From: Mangrovicoccus sp. HB161399
Lineage (GTDB): Bacteria; Pseudomonadota; Alphaproteobacteria; Rhodobacterales; Rhodobacteraceae
NCBI RefSeq assembly: GCF_013184745.1
Contig: NZ_JAATVU010000065.1
Span: 1-33,002, forward strand
Direction of reading: 5' to 3'
Length of the DNA stretch: 33,002 nucleotides
In this document: positions 32,743-33,002 of the stretch, in pieces
Layout of the letters: each line of letters opens with the position of its first letter
Position numbering within the stretch: position 1 is the stretch's first letter
Made by a program: the position numbers and the translations under genes
Notes under the pieces: model-generated
What the model was told of the DNA's origin: nothing
The model's input: only the letters and a program-made list of their open reading frames with translations
Databases searched by the model: none

Positions 32743-32775
32743 GTGCCGCCATGCCTGCCAGTGGCGGCACGTTTT
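32743..32775 (+). terminator. Intrinsic terminator downstream of the secreted protein
   Basis: GTGCCGCCA (32743-32751) pairs with TGGCGGCAC (32762-32770), followed by GTTTT. It lies about 135 bp after the stop; the intervening sequence has no gene I can support. Confidence 0.65.
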
Positions 32776-32939
32776 CGGCTGGGCAACGGCGTCCGGGGCC
32801 TTCGGACCCGCTGAGACCAGGGAGAATTCGCCGCGTCGGCGGTTCCGGCGCGCGGAGGCCGCTATGCGCATTTTGCGTGCGAATGGGCGTTGCTGGACAA
32901 ATCAGCTGACGACCGCAGTCCCCCTTTCCCCGGACATAC

Positions 32940-33002
32940 CTATTCTGCGGCCACGGTCATCGGGATGCCGAGCGCCGTGAAGCGGTTGAGGAATGAGCGG
33001 CA
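32940..33002 (-). CDS. C-terminal end of an unidentified gene (partial)
   Basis: A minus-strand frame enters from the right edge and stops at TAG (32942-32940). Its last residues are FLNRFTALGIPMTVAAE. Twenty codons are too few to name a family. The bulk lies outside the window, so the coding call rests on the protein-like composition only. Confidence 0.35.
   Translation of the reverse strand, partial: CRSFLNRFTALGIPMTVAAE

Noticed and set aside
32608-32939. Small open frames on both strands after the secreted protein
   Set aside because: They lack ribosome sites and protein-like composition; the only supported element is the terminator at 32743.
1-33002. CRISPR array, insertion sequence, prophage or tRNA-linked island
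   Set aside because: No spaced direct repeats, transposase or phage motifs, terminal inverted repeats or tRNA cloverleaf could be seen; the only tandem repeat is the coding hexamer at 25371.

Overview
The window is about 68% GC by eye and densely packed with short operons. Its gene content points to an alphaproteobacterium of the Rhodobacteraceae (Roseobacter/Rhodobacter) type. The pointers are a glycine-betaine demethylase pair, a ModE protein with Mop domains in a modEABCD operon, a DUF1826/DUF6525 pair behind a COG0523 zinc GTPase, and a stand-alone parE. I see no rRNA, tRNA, CRISPR array, insertion sequence or prophage. The assignment rests on gene families and composition, not on a marker-gene search.

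Layout. (1) 1-8230 is an apparent sugar-acid uptake and catabolism locus. It holds the start of a ketoglutarate-semialdehyde-type aldehyde dehydrogenase, a GntR/FCD regulator, an enolase-superfamily dehydratase with a family-5 solute-binding protein, a small GFA-type zinc protein, and a convergent Dpp/Opp-type operon (two permeases, two ATPases). TGTATGA-type sites lie at both ends of the regulator gene and at the transporter promoter, suggesting one regulon split over three transcripts. (2) 8343-13412 holds a flavin monooxygenase and a medium-chain alcohol dehydrogenase, divergent from an AcoR-like regulator that lacks the sigma-54-contacting GAFTGA loop. Two abutting 20-bp palindromes lie between them. 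(3) 13428-15002 encodes a DASS/SLC13 anion transporter. (4) 15238-17600 is gbcA-gbcB, glycine betaine N-demethylation. (5) 17952-19948 is a universal stress protein plus an alanine/glycine:cation symporter. (6) 20084-20827 is a PPP-type phosphatase. (7) 20832-25101 is modEABCD with a ModE box in front. (8) 25234-27436 is a probable Zur-regulated zinc operon (COG0523 GTPase, DUF1826, DUF6525). (9) 27420-29588 is a LysR regulator divergent from an MFS exporter. (10) 29725-31683 is parE, followed by about 470 bp without a gene, a small lower-GC secreted protein, and the end of an unidentified gene at the right edge.

The points most worth a second look are: the sigma-54-less AcoR with the alcohol dehydrogenase/monooxygenase pair and its palindromes; the split GntR regulon, whose regulator's best ribosome site precedes an ATT codon; the enolase-family enzyme with an altered catalytic dyad; and the hexanucleotide repeat that lengthens the strand just before the P-loop of the zinc GTPase.
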